This document shows positions 63,153-64,000 of a stretch of 64,000 nt of DNA, one piece after another. How positions within the stretch are numbered: the first letter of the stretch is position 1; the number at the start of each line of letters is the position of its first letter. The DNA comes from Planctomycetota bacterium (GTDB lineage: Bacteria; Planctomycetota; UBA1135; UBA2386), in the NCBI GenBank assembly GCA_020848735.1, contig JADLHO010000124.1, positions 1 through 64,000 of the forward strand, read 5' to 3'. A program made the position numbers and the translations under genes. Below the pieces are notes generated by a model that saw only the letters and a list, made by a program, of their open reading frames with translations, did no database searches and was not told the DNA's origin.

Positions 63153-64000
63153 ATGCAGCAGCGGTGTTTCGGCAGCTCCTCGCGCAGGGTCTCGGAGATC
63201 GGGCTCGGCACCTGGCAACTCGGTGCGGAGTGGGGAGACGTGAGCGACGCCGAGGCGGAGGCGATCCTCGCGACCGCGCTCGAGCAGGGGATCGACTTCA
63301 TCGACACGGCCGACATCTACGGGCAGGGGCGGAGCGAGACGCGCATCGGTCGCGCCCTGCGCGCGCACGCGGCGAAGGTCTTCGTCGCGACGAAGCTCGG
63401 TCGAGCCCGTGAGCCCGGCTGGCCGGGCAACTTCGAGCTCGAGGCGATGCGCCGCCATGCCGAGGGCTCGCGCGAGCGACTCGGTGTCGAGGCTCTCGAC
63501 CTTCTGCAACTGCACTGCGTTCCCGAGCCCATCCTGCGCGAGGGCCGCATCTTCGAGCACCTGCGCACGCTGCAGGGCGAGGGGCTGATCCGCGCGTTCG
63601 GCGCGAGCGTCGAGAGCAGCGCGGAGGCGAAGCTCGCGCTCGCGCAGGACGGCCTCGCGTCGCTGCAGATCATCTTCAACGTGTTCCGGCAGACGCCGAT
63701 CGAGACGATCTTCGACGAGGCGCGGCGCAAGGGTGTCGCGATCATCGTGCGCCTGCCGCTCGCGAGCGGGCTGCTCAGCGGCAAGTTCGACGCGCAGACG
63801 CGCTTCGCGAGCGACGACCACCGGACCTACAACCGCGACGGCGACGCGTTCCACGCCGGTGAGACCTTCGCCGGACTGCCCTTCGAGCGCGCGCTCGAGC
63901 TCGTCGAGGAACTGCGAGCCCTCGCGCCGCCGGGCCTCTCGCTCGCCGCGATGGCACAGCGCTGGATCCTCGACCACGAGGCCGTGAGCACCGTCATCAC
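63153..64000 (+). CDS. Aldo/keto reductase, truncated by the window end
   Basis: The first 282 residues of an aldo/keto reductase; the gene runs off the right edge. The catalytic tetrad is visible: Asp and Tyr in GIDFIDTADIYGQG, Lys in VFVATKLG and His in LDLLQLHCVP. Later VEALDLLQLH, LIRAFGASVESS and VAIIVRLPLASGLLSGKF continue the TIM-barrel, and LSLAAMAQRWILDHEAVSTVI is the NADPH-binding end. It reduces aldehydes or ketones; the subgroup resembles YghZ/general-stress AKRs. ATG 63153 lies 7 nt after TATCCT. Confidence 0.9.
   Translation, partial: MQQRCFGSSSRRVSEIGLGTWQLGAEWGDVSDAEAEAILATALEQGIDFIDTADIYGQGRSETRIGRALRAHAAKVFVATKLGRAREPGWPGNFELEAMRRHAEGSRERLGVEALDLLQLHCVPEPILREGRIFEHLRTLQGEGLIRAFGASVESSAEAKLALAQDGLASLQIIFNVFRQTPIETIFDEARRKGVAIIVRLPLASGLLSGKFDAQTRFASDDHRTYNRDGDAFHAGETFAGLPFERALELVEELRALAPPGLSLAAMAQRWILDHEAVSTVI

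Overview
This is a 64-kb stretch of very GC-rich bacterial DNA, packed with genes, with many 1-4 base stop/start overlaps (ATGA, GTGA, TTGA, TGATG). The gene content suggests a Planctomycetota-type bacterium: secreted proteins sharing a distinctive C-terminal domain, an M64 peptidase, a DUF4838 protein, a sorbosone-dehydrogenase-like protein, a XrtA-type glycosyltransferase, a doubled ThyX and degenerate IS66 copies. This is inference from families; no rRNA or other phylogenetic marker is present apart from rpsU and rsfS. No tRNA, rRNA or CRISPR array was seen.

Layout. 0-4 kb: two decayed IS66 transposase genes flank a pair of genes for a Cys-rich secreted protein and a membrane-anchored coiled-coil protein; a (CT)16 tract lies in the apparent promoter of the pair. 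4-10 kb: envelope proteins, three overlapping GT4 glycosyltransferases and an FHA protein. 10-14 kb: an ABC module and a DedA protein. 14-19 kb: hppA, rsfS and a DUF255 thioredoxin-fold protein. 19-27 kb: M64 peptidase, a lipoprotein/thioesterase/Clp-N operon, a secreted beta-propeller-like protein and a five-heme cytochrome. 27-32 kb: kbl, type II methionine aminopeptidase, a Usp protein, leucine dehydrogenase and an HDOD protein. 32-41 kb: glycosyltransferases, PQQ-type dehydrogenase, an ABC ATPase, trxB and the doubled ThyX. 41-49 kb: a second Cys-rich/anchored pair with a G9 tract upstream, an S15-like hydrolase, a FIST protein and a large permease. 49-57 kb: DUF4838 protein, RluA synthase, rpsU, recD2, an AlkD-like protein, and an ArsI-like gene followed by an ECF sigma gene interrupted by a 137-nt two-hairpin insertion. 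57-64 kb: a DUF3160-like protein, a large AT-richer repeat protein, a DUF2911-FKBP fusion and a truncated aldo/keto reductase.

Two regulatory themes stand out. First, many transcription units begin with an isolated TANNNT hexamer only 7-12 nt before the start codon, so leaderless or near-leaderless mRNAs look common. Second, the Cys-rich secreted gene pairs carry simple-sequence tracts in their upstream regions. In the first, the tract is exactly the spacer between a TTGACT and a TAGACT element, which is the architecture of a phase-variable promoter. The gene mix points to an aerobic, surface-oriented heterotroph: peptide and amino-acid catabolism (M64, S15, kbl, leucine dehydrogenase), sugar oxidation, pyrophosphate-driven ion pumping and extensive surface glycosylation.
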